The notes beneath the pieces were generated by a model. The model did not search any database, was not told the DNA's origin, and saw nothing but the letters and a program-made list of their open reading frames with translations. Source: Chloroflexi bacterium UBA5189 (GTDB taxonomy: Bacteria; Chloroflexota; Limnocylindria; Limnocylindrales; CSP1-4). Taken from it: DNA of 64,000 nt. A program made the translations under genes and the position numbers. Within the stretch, counting starts at the first letter, position 1, and every line of letters begins with the position of its first letter. The stretch is from positions 1-64,000 of the forward strand of contig DHWF01000036.1 in assembly GCA_002413045.1 (NCBI GenBank), in the 5' to 3' direction. Shown here piece by piece: positions 9,017-16,872 of this stretch.

Positions 9017-9585
9017 CTCGCCGGCCGCCTGTCGGTGTGGCGCGTCGTTGCAGCGTGCGCACATACGGGCAAGCGGCGAGGCCGTGCGGCGCGATCGGGG
9101 ACCGGCCGCGACAGGCCGACACGCAGATCGCACCAGGATTGATCCGTGGACCCCCGAGGCGCGTACCGAGAGAGGTCGTGTCGGAGGTCCGGTGGGTTTG
9201 GGCCGCCCGCGGAGGCATGGGGTCCTTCATGAAGCAAGGCAGCGAGATGATAGCCACGGGCAGGCACGAGCCGGTTGCGACCACCCGCATGGTGGTCATC
9301 AACGCCACCCGGCCGGCCGGACCTTGCAGCCTCGTTGTTGATGCCGCGCGGTGCATTTCCGCAACGTCGCTTGGTACTTCCGTTGTATAGGTCCGATGGG
9401 CTATGTAAGATGCTCGCCCTACCGGTGGAGGACGGTCGCGCGTTCCGGCAGGTTAGGCGGGGGAGAGAGGGCCCAATGGACCGCGCTTGGGCTGGTTCGC
9501 GCGAACCCCGATTCGTCGACGATGACGGCATCTGCGCCGCCGCGGACGCCGCGCCGCCCGATCCCTTGACCCTAGGAGCTTGACG
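9017..9585. other. 569-bp divergent intergenic region
   Basis: This lies between the minus-strand DUF1616 gene and the plus-strand GT2 gene. No frame on either strand has convincing protein character. It contains a locally AT-richer stretch around 9380-9412 that includes a candidate promoter. It probably carries control signals for both flanking units. Confidence 0.4.
9383..9411 (+). promoter_or_regulatory. candidate sigma-70-type promoter
   Basis: TTGTAT and TAAGAT are separated by 17 bases within an unusually AT-rich patch. This would drive the glycosyltransferase operon starting at 9586 with a leader of about 165 nt. Matches to consensus are modest (3/6 and 4/6). Confidence 0.3.
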
Positions 9586-10335
9586 ATGGCCGCCCCCGCT
9601 GCCCACGCCCGGACGCAACGCGCACTGGTGCCCCTCTTCGCCCCAGCGCGGGCCGTGGCGCTCGATGTCATCGTCGTGGCCATTCCCGCCCTGAACGAAG
9701 CGCAGTTCATCTCCGGCGTGGTTGGCGACGTGTTGCGCGAGGGATACGAGTGTGTCGTCGTCGACGATGGCTCGACGGACCATACGGGCGCGATTGCACG
9801 CCGCGCCGGCGCCGCGGTCGTGCGTCACCCGATCACGCTCGGCCAAGGTGCCGCGTTGCAGACCGGCATCGATTGGGCCCTGCGTCGGGGAGCCGACGCG
9901 ATCGTGACCTTTGATGCCGATGGCCAGCACCGAGCCTCGGAGATTCGCTCGCTCCTGGACAGCCTGTCGAACAATGGGGCGGATTACGCGTTGGGCAGTC
10001 GATTCCTCGGGGAGACGATCAACCTGCCGCGACTCCGCGCGGTTCTCCTTCGGGCCGCCATCTGGTTCACACGGTTCGCGACGGGAATGCACGTCACCGA
10101 CACGCACAATGGTCTGCGGGCAATGACGCGCCGGGGGGCGACCGCCCTGCAATTGCAGCAGCCGGGCATGGCCCATGCGTCGGAGATCCTTCATCAGATC
10201 GCGGACAGCCGACTGCCCTGGATCGAGGTTCCTGTCACCATCGAATACACGGAGGCATCGCTCGAGAAGGGGCAGGGCAACGGGGACTTCTTCTCCATTC
10301 TCGTTGACCTGCTGATGGGCCGTCTCGCCGGATGA
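9586..10335 (+). CDS. polyprenyl-phosphate-type family 2 glycosyltransferase
   Basis: A 249-residue GT2 enzyme resembling dolichol- or undecaprenyl-phosphate sugar transferases. Visible motifs are AIPALNEAQFI, VVVDDGSTD, the acidic metal site TFDADGQH near residues 108-114, and the acceptor-loop region around DTHNGLRAM. There are no membrane helices, but the following gene encodes a DUF2304 membrane protein that overlaps its stop (ATGA). That pairing is common and suggests the small partner anchors or assists this transferase. The ATG is chosen because AGGAG lies eight bases upstream; an in-frame TTG two codons earlier is the alternative. Confidence 0.88.
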   Translation: MAAPAAHARTQRALVPLFAPARAVALDVIVVAIPALNEAQFISGVVGDVLREGYECVVVDDGSTDHTGAIARRAGAAVVRHPITLGQGAALQTGIDWALRRGADAIVTFDADGQHRASEIRSLLDSLSNNGADYALGSRFLGETINLPRLRAVLLRAAIWFTRFATGMHVTDTHNGLRAMTRRGATALQLQQPGMAHASEILHQIADSRLPWIEVPVTIEYTEASLEKGQGNGDFFSILVDLLMGRLAG

Positions 10336-10685
10336 TCGGGCTGCTGGTGCTCACGGTGCCGATGTTGCCGATCCTTGTCTATGGCCTGTTGGAATTGAAG
10401 CGATCCCGGGTCATCGGAACCGCGATCTCGCTGCTGACGTTTGCAGCACTCGCGTTCATCTGGATCCCGGGCGTGGCGACGACGGTCGCGAACGCGCTCC
10501 AGCTGGGGAGCGCAGCCGACTTGGTAACCGATTCCTGGATCGGCCTCGTGACCCTGATCCTGCTGAACCTCCACCTGCGAATGCGGCGGCACATGCAGAC
10601 CGTGACCGCGCTCACCCGGGGGATCGCGATAGGCACAGGACAAACACCAGAGAATCTGCCCGGTCCTTCCATCTCCCGATCTTGA
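10332..10685 (+). CDS. DUF2304 family small membrane protein
   Basis: A 117-residue protein with three hydrophobic helices (about residues 2-20, 30-50 and 64-82) and a final amphipathic segment, as in DUF2304. The family typically ends with helices resembling ADLVTDSWIGLVTLILLN and a charged RLRRxMxxVTALTR-like tail, which is seen here. DUF2304 proteins are encoded next to GT2 polyprenyl-phosphate transferases; a role as membrane partner is assumed but not proven. Its start overlaps the GT2 stop (ATGA), and its stop overlaps the TTG start of the next glycosyltransferase. Confidence 0.75.
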   Translation: MIGLLVLTVPMLPILVYGLLELKRSRVIGTAISLLTFAALAFIWIPGVATTVANALQLGSAADLVTDSWIGLVTLILLNLHLRMRRHMQTVTALTRGIAIGTGQTPENLPGPSISRS

Positions 10686-11959
10686 GCGACCGCGCCGGGA
10701 TGGCTCCTGTCGCGGCCTTGCTCGCCGCCGTCGTTGCTCGCGCGCGTCCGGGCCCACGTGCGGGCGATCGCCCCCGTCCGCCCGTGGTGCTCGTCCTGGC
10801 CGGGTACTACCCCCCCGCCTATCTCGCGGGAGGCCCGACGAGGAGCATCCCCCGCATCGTCGAGGAGCTGAAGGACGAATTCGCGTTCCGGATCATCACG
10901 CGTGATCGTGATCTTGGCTGCGCGGCCCCATTGCGCGGTGTCTCGTCGAACGCGTGGGCTGATTTGGGAGGCCCTCGTTGCCTCTACCTCTCGCCGCTCC
11001 GCCTCCTGCTCGGCGGGCTCCTCGTCGCAACCAAACGCACGCGGCATGACGCGTTGTACCTGAACAGCATGTTCTCGATCCAGTTCAGCCTGGCGCCCCT
11101 GGTGCTGCGAAAGATCGGCCTCATTCCGCGACGCGCATTGATCGTTGCCCCGCGCGGCGAGCTGGACCCGAGTGCGCTCCAGATCAAGCACGCGAGAAAG
11201 CGGTTGGTGCTCTGGGCGGTCAGGGCGCTGCGGCTAACCGAGGGTGCCATCTGGCACGCGGCGAGCCCGAAGGAAGCCGAGGCAATCAGCCACCAATTCG
11301 GCGCGCGGGTACGCGTCCGTATCGCCGCGGATATCCCGACTACTCCGGGTCCGGCGAGGCCCCGGCCGACCAAGGTCCCGGGAGCGCTGGAGCTCCTGTT
11401 CCTGAGTCGGATCTCGAGGATGAAGAACCTGGATCTGGCGGTGTCTGCGCTGAAAGCAATCCGCGGCAATGTCAACTTCAGCGTGTACGGTCCGATCGAG
11501 GACGACGAGTACTGGGCGATGTGCGAACGCCTCGCGACGACGCTTCCTTCGAACGTCGAAGTGCAGTACAGGGGTCTCGTCGACCCCAACGACGTCGACA
11601 GGGTGTTGGCCCAGCATCACCTCTTCTTCCTCCCGAGTCGAGCCGAGAGCTTTGGGCATGCGATCGTCGAGGCCCTGATGGCCGGATGCCCGGTCCTGAT
11701 CAGCGACCAGACCCCTTGGCACGAGCTCGAGCAGCGGCACGCGGGATGGGATCTGCCCCTCGCAGCCGTCGAGCGATTCACCGAGGTGATCGACCGCTGC
11801 GCCGAGATGACGGCCCACGAGATGGAGGTCTGGTCGGATGGCGCACGCCGCTTTGGACGCGAGATCGCCGACGACCCGCAGCGCGACGAGGCCTATCGCG
11901 AGCTGTTCAGGGCGACGCTCCCCCAAGGTCCGCCCGCACGCGTTCCGGCCCATGGCTAG
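10682..11959 (+). CDS. family 4 glycosyltransferase
   Basis: A 425-residue GT-B enzyme. The N-terminal Rossmann half starts with VVLVLAGYYPPAYLAGGPTRS, the glycine-rich acceptor-side loop of GT4 enzymes. The C-terminal half begins near residue 235 with ELLFLSRISRMKNLD, where the Arg and Lys contact the nucleotide diphosphate. The EX7E signature is in ESFGHAIVEAL (two Glu seven residues apart). This fold and signature are those of retaining transferases using NDP-sugars. The TTG start overlaps the preceding stop (TTGA); an ATG six codons on is the alternative. It is translationally linked to the GT2/DUF2304 pair. Confidence 0.88.
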   Translation: MSDRAGMAPVAALLAAVVARARPGPRAGDRPRPPVVLVLAGYYPPAYLAGGPTRSIPRIVEELKDEFAFRIITRDRDLGCAAPLRGVSSNAWADLGGPRCLYLSPLRLLLGGLLVATKRTRHDALYLNSMFSIQFSLAPLVLRKIGLIPRRALIVAPRGELDPSALQIKHARKRLVLWAVRALRLTEGAIWHAASPKEAEAISHQFGARVRVRIAADIPTTPGPARPRPTKVPGALELLFLSRISRMKNLDLAVSALKAIRGNVNFSVYGPIEDDEYWAMCERLATTLPSNVEVQYRGLVDPNDVDRVLAQHHLFFLPSRAESFGHAIVEALMAGCPVLISDQTPWHELEQRHAGWDLPLAAVERFTEVIDRCAEMTAHEMEVWSDGARRFGREIADDPQRDEAYRELFRATLPQGPPARVPAHG

Positions 11960-13663
11960 GTGGTCGACGACGTAGCGCGGCCCGCCGCGCAGCCCCGCTC
12001 GGATCGACGTCCGCTCGTCCTGCTCGCATTTGCGCTTGGCGCCGAGATCGTGTTTCTCCTCGCGGTGCCGCGCTACGTCACGGTCGATGGCGCCACGCAC
12101 CTCGGGAGCGCGGCCCTGATCCGCGACATCATCCAGGGGGTCGGCGCGGTGCACCTTCGGTACGTCGACGTCGCGTCCTTCCCGGCGCCGAACATCCTGC
12201 CGGAGATCGCGCTGGGGCTGGTGATGCTCGTGCTGGATCCAGCCATGTCCGAGAAGCTGCTGCAGATCGCCTGCGTAGTCCTGCTACCGCTCGCGCTCCT
12301 GTACGCGGTACGGAGCATTCGGCGGGACCGTGACTGGTTTGCTCTCCTCGCGTTGCCCCTGACCTTCTCCTTCGCCTTCCAGTTCGGTTTCTACGACTTC
12401 ACCTTCGGAGTCGGGTTGTTCCTGGTCGCAGCCGGATATCTCTGGCGGCACCGCGAGGCACCGGGATGGCGTTCCGCAATGACGTTCGGGCTGCTCGCGC
12501 TGCTCGTCTATCTGACCCATGCGGTGCCCTTCCTTGAGTTGGTGGTGTTTGGCGCCGTGGTCCTCGGAGAGCGCCTTGTCGGTGCCGCGCGGAGCGGGGG
12601 GCTGACAGCTGCGGGCATGGCGTTCCGGTCCGCAGGCCCGCTGCTCCTGGCGACGCTGCCGTCAGGCGCGCTGGCAGCGGTGTTCTTCCTGGCAACGAGA
12701 TCTGCCGAGCCGGCGGAGTACCTCTCCCTGCCGCTCCAGGTGATCGGGGTCCTCGGGATGGGCCTCGGGCTGGTGACGACGGATCGGCTCGAGGTGCTCA
12801 TTGCGGTTGGGCTGGCCCTGACCCTGCTGGTGCTGTTCCTCGGCACGCTCAGCTTGCGTTTCGGGGCGGCTGGTCGCGCTGTCCACGGGGGCGACGTGCT
12901 GCTCGCCTATGCCGTCATCGCGGTTGTTCTTGCGTGCCTGGCTCCTGCAAGCGTCAGGAGTGGCGGCAGCTACATCCCCGAGCGGCTCGCTCTCTTTCCC
13001 GTGTACGGCCTGGCGCTCTGGCTTGCCGGCGCTGACCTGCCTCGCTGGAGCGCCCGGGTCGGGGTCGTCGTATGGCCGCTGGCAGCTGCGGCGGTGCTCC
13101 TGCTCCGACTCCCGACCACGCTGTCGCTCAGCAACGCCGCGATCGACTACGAATCGATCGCGCCCTGCATCGCGACGGGGGCGACGATGATCCAGGTGAA
13201 CCTCGCTCGCCTGCCGTCGGGCAGCCTGGGGAGAACAGACCCGTTCCTCGCCGAGGCGGGTCGGATCGCGGCGGCGACGCGTGGCCACGATATCGGCAAC
13301 TTTGAGGGCACCTTCCCCTTCTCCCTGTTCCAGAACCGTGCGGAGAACGACCCGTCGCTGTGGCTCCTGACCCGCCCCGACGGCTTCGCCGTGCCTCCCG
13401 GCGTGGACCTCGACGGCTTCCGAGCTCGGCCGGACGGGGTTGTCGACTACGTGCTCGTCGTCGCTCGAGCGCGCGCCAGCGTCGATGTGCTCGCGGGCCC
13501 CGGTTGGGACCTCCTGCGTGGTCAGCTCGGCGCGGGCTACCGACGCGTCGCTGTCTCCCCAGGCGGCCTGGTCGAGGCGTGGGAGCGGACTGATCCGGCC
13601 CTTGTGAACGCAGGCGCGGCACGCCGCTCCGCGAACAACTGTCCGTCACCCGCCCCTAGCTGA
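11960..13663 (+). CDS. polytopic GT-C-like membrane protein
   Basis: A 567-residue protein with about ten or eleven hydrophobic helices in the first ~400 residues and a soluble C-terminal domain of about 150 residues. The first extracytoplasmic loop contains an acidic residue in YVTVDGATHLGS, as in GT-C transferases that use polyprenyl-phosphate sugars. No full family signature is visible, so it could instead be a Wzy-like polymerase or another glycan membrane enzyme. The GTG start lies immediately after the preceding stop. The 3' end overlaps the convergent sugar reductase gene by about 8 bp. Confidence 0.7.
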   Translation: MVDDVARPAAQPRSDRRPLVLLAFALGAEIVFLLAVPRYVTVDGATHLGSAALIRDIIQGVGAVHLRYVDVASFPAPNILPEIALGLVMLVLDPAMSEKLLQIACVVLLPLALLYAVRSIRRDRDWFALLALPLTFSFAFQFGFYDFTFGVGLFLVAAGYLWRHREAPGWRSAMTFGLLALLVYLTHAVPFLELVVFGAVVLGERLVGAARSGGLTAAGMAFRSAGPLLLATLPSGALAAVFFLATRSAEPAEYLSLPLQVIGVLGMGLGLVTTDRLEVLIAVGLALTLLVLFLGTLSLRFGAAGRAVHGGDVLLAYAVIAVVLACLAPASVRSGGSYIPERLALFPVYGLALWLAGADLPRWSARVGVVVWPLAAAAVLLLRLPTTLSLSNAAIDYESIAPCIATGATMIQVNLARLPSGSLGRTDPFLAEAGRIAAATRGHDIGNFEGTFPFSLFQNRAENDPSLWLLTRPDGFAVPPGVDLDGFRARPDGVVDYVLVVARARASVDVLAGPGWDLLRGQLGAGYRRVAVSPGGLVEAWERTDPALVNAGAARRSANNCPSPAPS

Positions 13664-14528
13664 TCGCCGGCACCTCGCGAGCGAGTCCCTCGAGCATCTT
13701 GTCCCACGCCTGGGGGTGCCAGCCGGTTCGCTCGCGGAAGCGGCCGCTGTCGAGCGAGCGATCGATCGCGGGCTCGTCGACCGGCCTGAGGTCGATCCGC
13801 CAACCGAGATGGCGGGCCAGCCCGGAGAGCAACGTGTGCTTGTCGATCGGCTCTGCGGAGACGTGCCAGAGGCCGCTGAGCGTCTCGTCCGGCAGAACGA
13901 CGTCACGCAGCATCTCCGTCAGGGCACGTGTCGTCATGCCGCTGAACACCGCCCGGGTGAAGCCACTGAGCTGCTCACGACGGTGCGCCGCGAACCAGCC
14001 CAAGAGTCCGGTCGGCTGCCCCAGCTGCCAGCCGATGATGGAGGTTCGAAGAGTGAAGACGTTGTCCCGATCGATGACCTCGCCAAGGAGCTTGGAGCGC
14101 CCATAGAGCTCGAAGTCATCAGGGACATCGCTCTCGACGTACATGCCGCGGGCGCCGCTGAACACGCAATCCGTGCTCACTTGGATCATCCGGGCGCCGT
14201 GGTGGGCACATGCCTCCGCAAGCACGTGCGGCCAGAGACTGTTGACCGAGATCGCTGCCACCGCATCGTGCGCCTCGGCGCGCTGCTTCACGATCCCTGC
14301 CGCGTTCAGAACGATGTCCGGCCGCACCCAGGCGATGAGCTGGTGCGCCGACTCCGCATTCGTGGCGTCGAGGCCGCCGAGAATTCGTTCCGGCGGGACG
14401 CCCAGATCCGGCAGCTCGCCGGGGTTCCGGCAGGCGCCCCATACCTCGAAGTCATGCGCAAGTACTCGGACGGCCTCGTGGCCGAGCATCCCGCTCGCCC
14501 CCACGACGAGGACACGCGGTGAGGTCAA
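13656..14528 (-). CDS. fnlB: RmlD/FnlB-type NAD(P)-dependent sugar reductase
   Basis: A 290-residue extended SDR of the RmlD type. The dinucleotide-binding GASGMLG is at residues 10-16, the STDCVFSG strand at 118-125, and the catalytic YxxxK is Tyr142/Lys146 (YGRSK). The TTG start overlaps the stop of the epimerase upstream (TTGA). The frame runs further upstream only through the epimerase gene. Its neighbours are the other two enzymes of UDP-N-acetyl-L-fucosamine synthesis, so it probably reduces the 4-keto-6-deoxy intermediate made by the dehydratase, like FnlB/WbjC/CapF. CapF has an extra cupin domain; this protein lacks it and is closer to RmlD in length. Confidence 0.78.
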   Translation of the reverse strand: MTSPRVLVVGASGMLGHEAVRVLAHDFEVWGACRNPGELPDLGVPPERILGGLDATNAESAHQLIAWVRPDIVLNAAGIVKQRAEAHDAVAAISVNSLWPHVLAEACAHHGARMIQVSTDCVFSGARGMYVESDVPDDFELYGRSKLLGEVIDRDNVFTLRTSIIGWQLGQPTGLLGWFAAHRREQLSGFTRAVFSGMTTRALTEMLRDVVLPDETLSGLWHVSAEPIDKHTLLSGLARHLGWRIDLRPVDEPAIDRSLDSGRFRERTGWHPQAWDKMLEGLAREVPAIS

Positions 14529-15601
14529 GCGATCCCCAGGACGATCTTCGCGACGATGCTCGCGACGTTGTCGACGAGGTATTCGGGCGGCGGCACCCAC
14601 TTGCCTTTCGAGCGCACAGCAAGATCGATTGCCGGCAGGATGCGCGCAGACTCCACCCCGGCAAGGACGTTGCTGCCGCATTCGATGGTTTCCGGCCGCT
14701 CCGTGACATCGCGCATCGTCACGGTCGGGACGCCGAGGATGCAGCACTCCTCCTGGACGGTTCCACTGTCGGACAACACGCAGAACGCCTCACGCTCGAG
14801 GCGCACAAAATCGAAGAAGCCGATCGGCGGGACGAACTGCACCTTCCCGCGGGCGATGCCGAACTGCTCCATCTTCTCGGCGGTCCGCGGGTGGAGCGAG
14901 GCCAGAACAGGCATCCCGTACGTATCGATCGTTGCGTTCAACGCAGCCACGAGCGACGCGAGGCGCGCACGGTCATCGACGGTCTCCGCGCGATGCGCCG
15001 TCACGAGAAAGAATCGATCGGGATCGACGTTGAACGTGGTCATCGGATCTGCGGCAGCGATCTGTCCGGCGTGGTGGTCGAGCACCTCCTTGATCGGGTT
15101 GCCGGTCACGTAGATCCGACGCCGCTCGATCCCTTCCCGGACAAGATTCTCGGCACTCCGACGCGTGTACGGCAGCAGGACGGTGCTGCAATGGTCGATG
15201 ACGCGGCGATTGATCTCTTCGGGGACTCGGTCATCAAAGCAGCGGTTGCCGGCTTCCATGTGCACGACTCGGATGCCCATCCTGTTGGCCACGAACGCGG
15301 CGAGCCCGGAGTTCGTATCGCCGAGGATAAGAATCGTGTCAGGGCGCTCCGCCCGGAAGATCGCCTCTGCCCGGGCGAAGATCTGGCCGACCTGGTCCCC
15401 GAACCCAGCGCCACGGACCCCCATCGAGATGTCGGGCTCGCGTACGCCCAGATCCCGAAAGAACATCCCGCTGAGGCGATCGTCAAAGTTCTGCCCGGTG
15501 TGCACGAGCCGGTGCTCGGACTTCTCGTCGAGGATGGCAATGACCCGCGAGAGTCGAACGATCTCGGGACGGGTGCCGAGGACCGTGAGGACCTTAGCCA
15601 C
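14525..15601 (-). CDS. fnlC: UDP-N-acetylglucosamine 2-epimerase family enzyme (FnlC/WbjD-like)
   Basis: A 358-residue protein with the complete non-hydrolysing 2-epimerase pattern: VLGTRPE near residue 7, HTGQNFDD at 34-41, Asp95 in LILGDTN, Glu116 in VVHMEAGNR, Glu129 in PEEINRR, and His203 in VTAHRAE. These correspond to the catalytic acids and substrate-binding His of WecB. In context, between a 4,6-dehydratase and an RmlD-type reductase, it more likely performs the last epimerisation toward UDP-L-FucNAc than supply of ManNAc. The GTG start lies 4 bp after the dehydratase stop. The order dehydratase, epimerase, reductase forms one minus-strand operon. Confidence 0.85.
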   Translation of the reverse strand: MAKVLTVLGTRPEIVRLSRVIAILDEKSEHRLVHTGQNFDDRLSGMFFRDLGVREPDISMGVRGAGFGDQVGQIFARAEAIFRAERPDTILILGDTNSGLAAFVANRMGIRVVHMEAGNRCFDDRVPEEINRRVIDHCSTVLLPYTRRSAENLVREGIERRRIYVTGNPIKEVLDHHAGQIAAADPMTTFNVDPDRFFLVTAHRAETVDDRARLASLVAALNATIDTYGMPVLASLHPRTAEKMEQFGIARGKVQFVPPIGFFDFVRLEREAFCVLSDSGTVQEECCILGVPTVTMRDVTERPETIECGSNVLAGVESARILPAIDLAVRSKGKWVPPPEYLVDNVASIVAKIVLGIA

Positions 15602-15605
15602 GGGG

Positions 15606-16658
15606 CTAGGCGAGCTGGTTCGCGGCGACGGCGTCCGGCAGCTTGCGCTTCAGGAAGTCGGCGAGCTCAGTGGAGCTCATGAGGTTGCTCGCAGAGCTGT
15701 AGTCGCCGATCAGCGCCGGTTGTTCGACCGGACCAGCGAGCTCGGGGAGCATCGGTCGCACGGCAAAGTAGCCATCCGACCCATCGACCGTCCGGGTCGC
15801 CTCCTCTTCCGACACCAGGATCTCGTGGATCTTCTCCCCTGGCCGGATGCCGGTGACGATGGTCTCGATGTGGCGAGCCCCGATCAATTGGGCCGCCAGA
15901 TCAGTCATCTTCGCGCTCCGGCAGCGAGGAATGTACGTGTCGCCGGCGCGGCCTGAACGGACTGCGGCGTAGATCGTATCGACGGCGTCATCGAGGGTCA
16001 GCAGGAAGCGGGTCATGTCCGTCGTCGTAATCGTCACGGGACCGCCGGCCGCGATCTGGTCGAGAAACAGCGGAACGACCGACCCCCTTGATGCCAGCAC
16101 GTTTCCGTACCGCGCGCAGATGAACCGCGTCGCGGCGCAATGGATGTTGCCGTCGATGAACACGCGCTCCTGGATGGCCTTGGTCATCCCCATGACATTC
16201 ACCGGCTTGCAGGCCTTGTCGGTGGAGATGCCCACCACCGTTTCGACGGGGAGGTCAAGCTCCGAGATCGCTCGAACCAGGTTTGCCGCCCCCTCGATGT
16301 TGGTTCGCGTTGCCTCCCATGGGAAGTACTCGCAGCTGGGGACCTGCTTCAGGGCCGCTGCACAGAAGACGATGTCGGATCCCTTAACCGCCCGCGCCAA
16401 ACCTTCGTAGTCGCGCACGTCTCCGATCTTGAACCTGAGACGCTGACGGGAATTCTCGAAGATGACCTCGTCGGTGACCGCGTCCCGGTGCATGAAATCC
16501 AGGCGCATGTAGTGCTGCTTGGCTTCATCGCGCGAGAAGACGGTGACACTTTCGGGCAGGCCCTCGACGCCGGTCATCAGCCGACGAGTCAATGCCTGGC
16601 CAAGTGAGCCAGTACCGCCCGTGATCAGGATTCTCTTGCCATCGAACATGCCGGTCAT
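15606..16658 (-). CDS. fnlA: UDP-GlcNAc 4,6-dehydratase/5-epimerase (FnlA/CapE-type)
   Basis: A protein of about 350 residues of the polysaccharide-biosynthesis SDR family. ITGGTGSLG binds the nucleotide (residues 12-20), and GISTDKACKPVNVMG follows. The usual YxxxK is replaced by MxxxK (Met156-Lys160 in MGMTK). That replacement is characteristic of the CapE/WbjB/FnlA branch and separates it from FlaA1 and PseB. GIRPGEKIHE and the ARYGNVLASRGSVVP segment are also typical. It converts UDP-GlcNAc to a 4-keto-6-deoxy L-configured intermediate. Two ATGs (16658 and 16649) are possible. A TACGAT hexamer 8 bases upstream suggests a near-leaderless mRNA. Confidence 0.85.
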   Translation of the reverse strand: MTGMFDGKRILITGGTGSLGQALTRRLMTGVEGLPESVTVFSRDEAKQHYMRLDFMHRDAVTDEVIFENSRQRLRFKIGDVRDYEGLARAVKGSDIVFCAAALKQVPSCEYFPWEATRTNIEGAANLVRAISELDLPVETVVGISTDKACKPVNVMGMTKAIQERVFIDGNIHCAATRFICARYGNVLASRGSVVPLFLDQIAAGGPVTITTTDMTRFLLTLDDAVDTIYAAVRSGRAGDTYIPRCRSAKMTDLAAQLIGARHIETIVTGIRPGEKIHEILVSEEEATRTVDGSDGYFAVRPMLPELAGPVEQPALIGDYSSASNLMSSTELADFLKRKLPDAVAANQLA

Positions 16659-16779
16659 GTGCCGCGATCGTAGCCGCTTGGCCGCGACTCGGTCCTGCGA
16701 GCGCCGTGCCGGGCACCGCTCTGATGGGCTAGGGGAACGCGGTGCACGGCCGGCAGCGGTCAGGTGCGGTCGGCTCGCG

Positions 16780-16785
16780 TACACT
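16780..16785 (+). promoter_or_regulatory. candidate -10 element of a leaderless transcript
   Basis: TACACT is followed by six bases and then an ATG (16792). The surrounding 12-mer CGCGTACACTCG (16776-16787) recurs exactly at 28828-28839 upstream of a flippase gene. The spacing predicts transcription starting at or next to the ATG. No strong -35 is visible. Confidence 0.4.
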
Positions 16786-16791
16786 CGACCG

Positions 16792-16872
16792 ATGGCCTGT
16801 CACACGCGGCGCGGCTCGCGTGGCCTTGCCGGGGACGGGCTTCCGTCTCGCGAAGCGGCGCGCAGGCGATGA
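16792..16872 (+). CDS. possible leaderless short peptide coupled to the GT4 gene
   Basis: A 26-codon frame starting with ATG six bases after the candidate -10 hexamer and ending in a TGA that overlaps the ATG of the glycosyltransferase gene (ATGA). The peptide is strongly basic with many Arg residues and contains one Cys and one His. Protein-level evidence is absent. The case rests on geometry: a start at the predicted 5' end of the mRNA and exact stop-start overlap, which would couple translation of the glycosyltransferase to this frame. It may simply be a translated leader. Confidence 0.3.
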   Translation: MACHTRRGSRGLAGDGLPSREAARRR

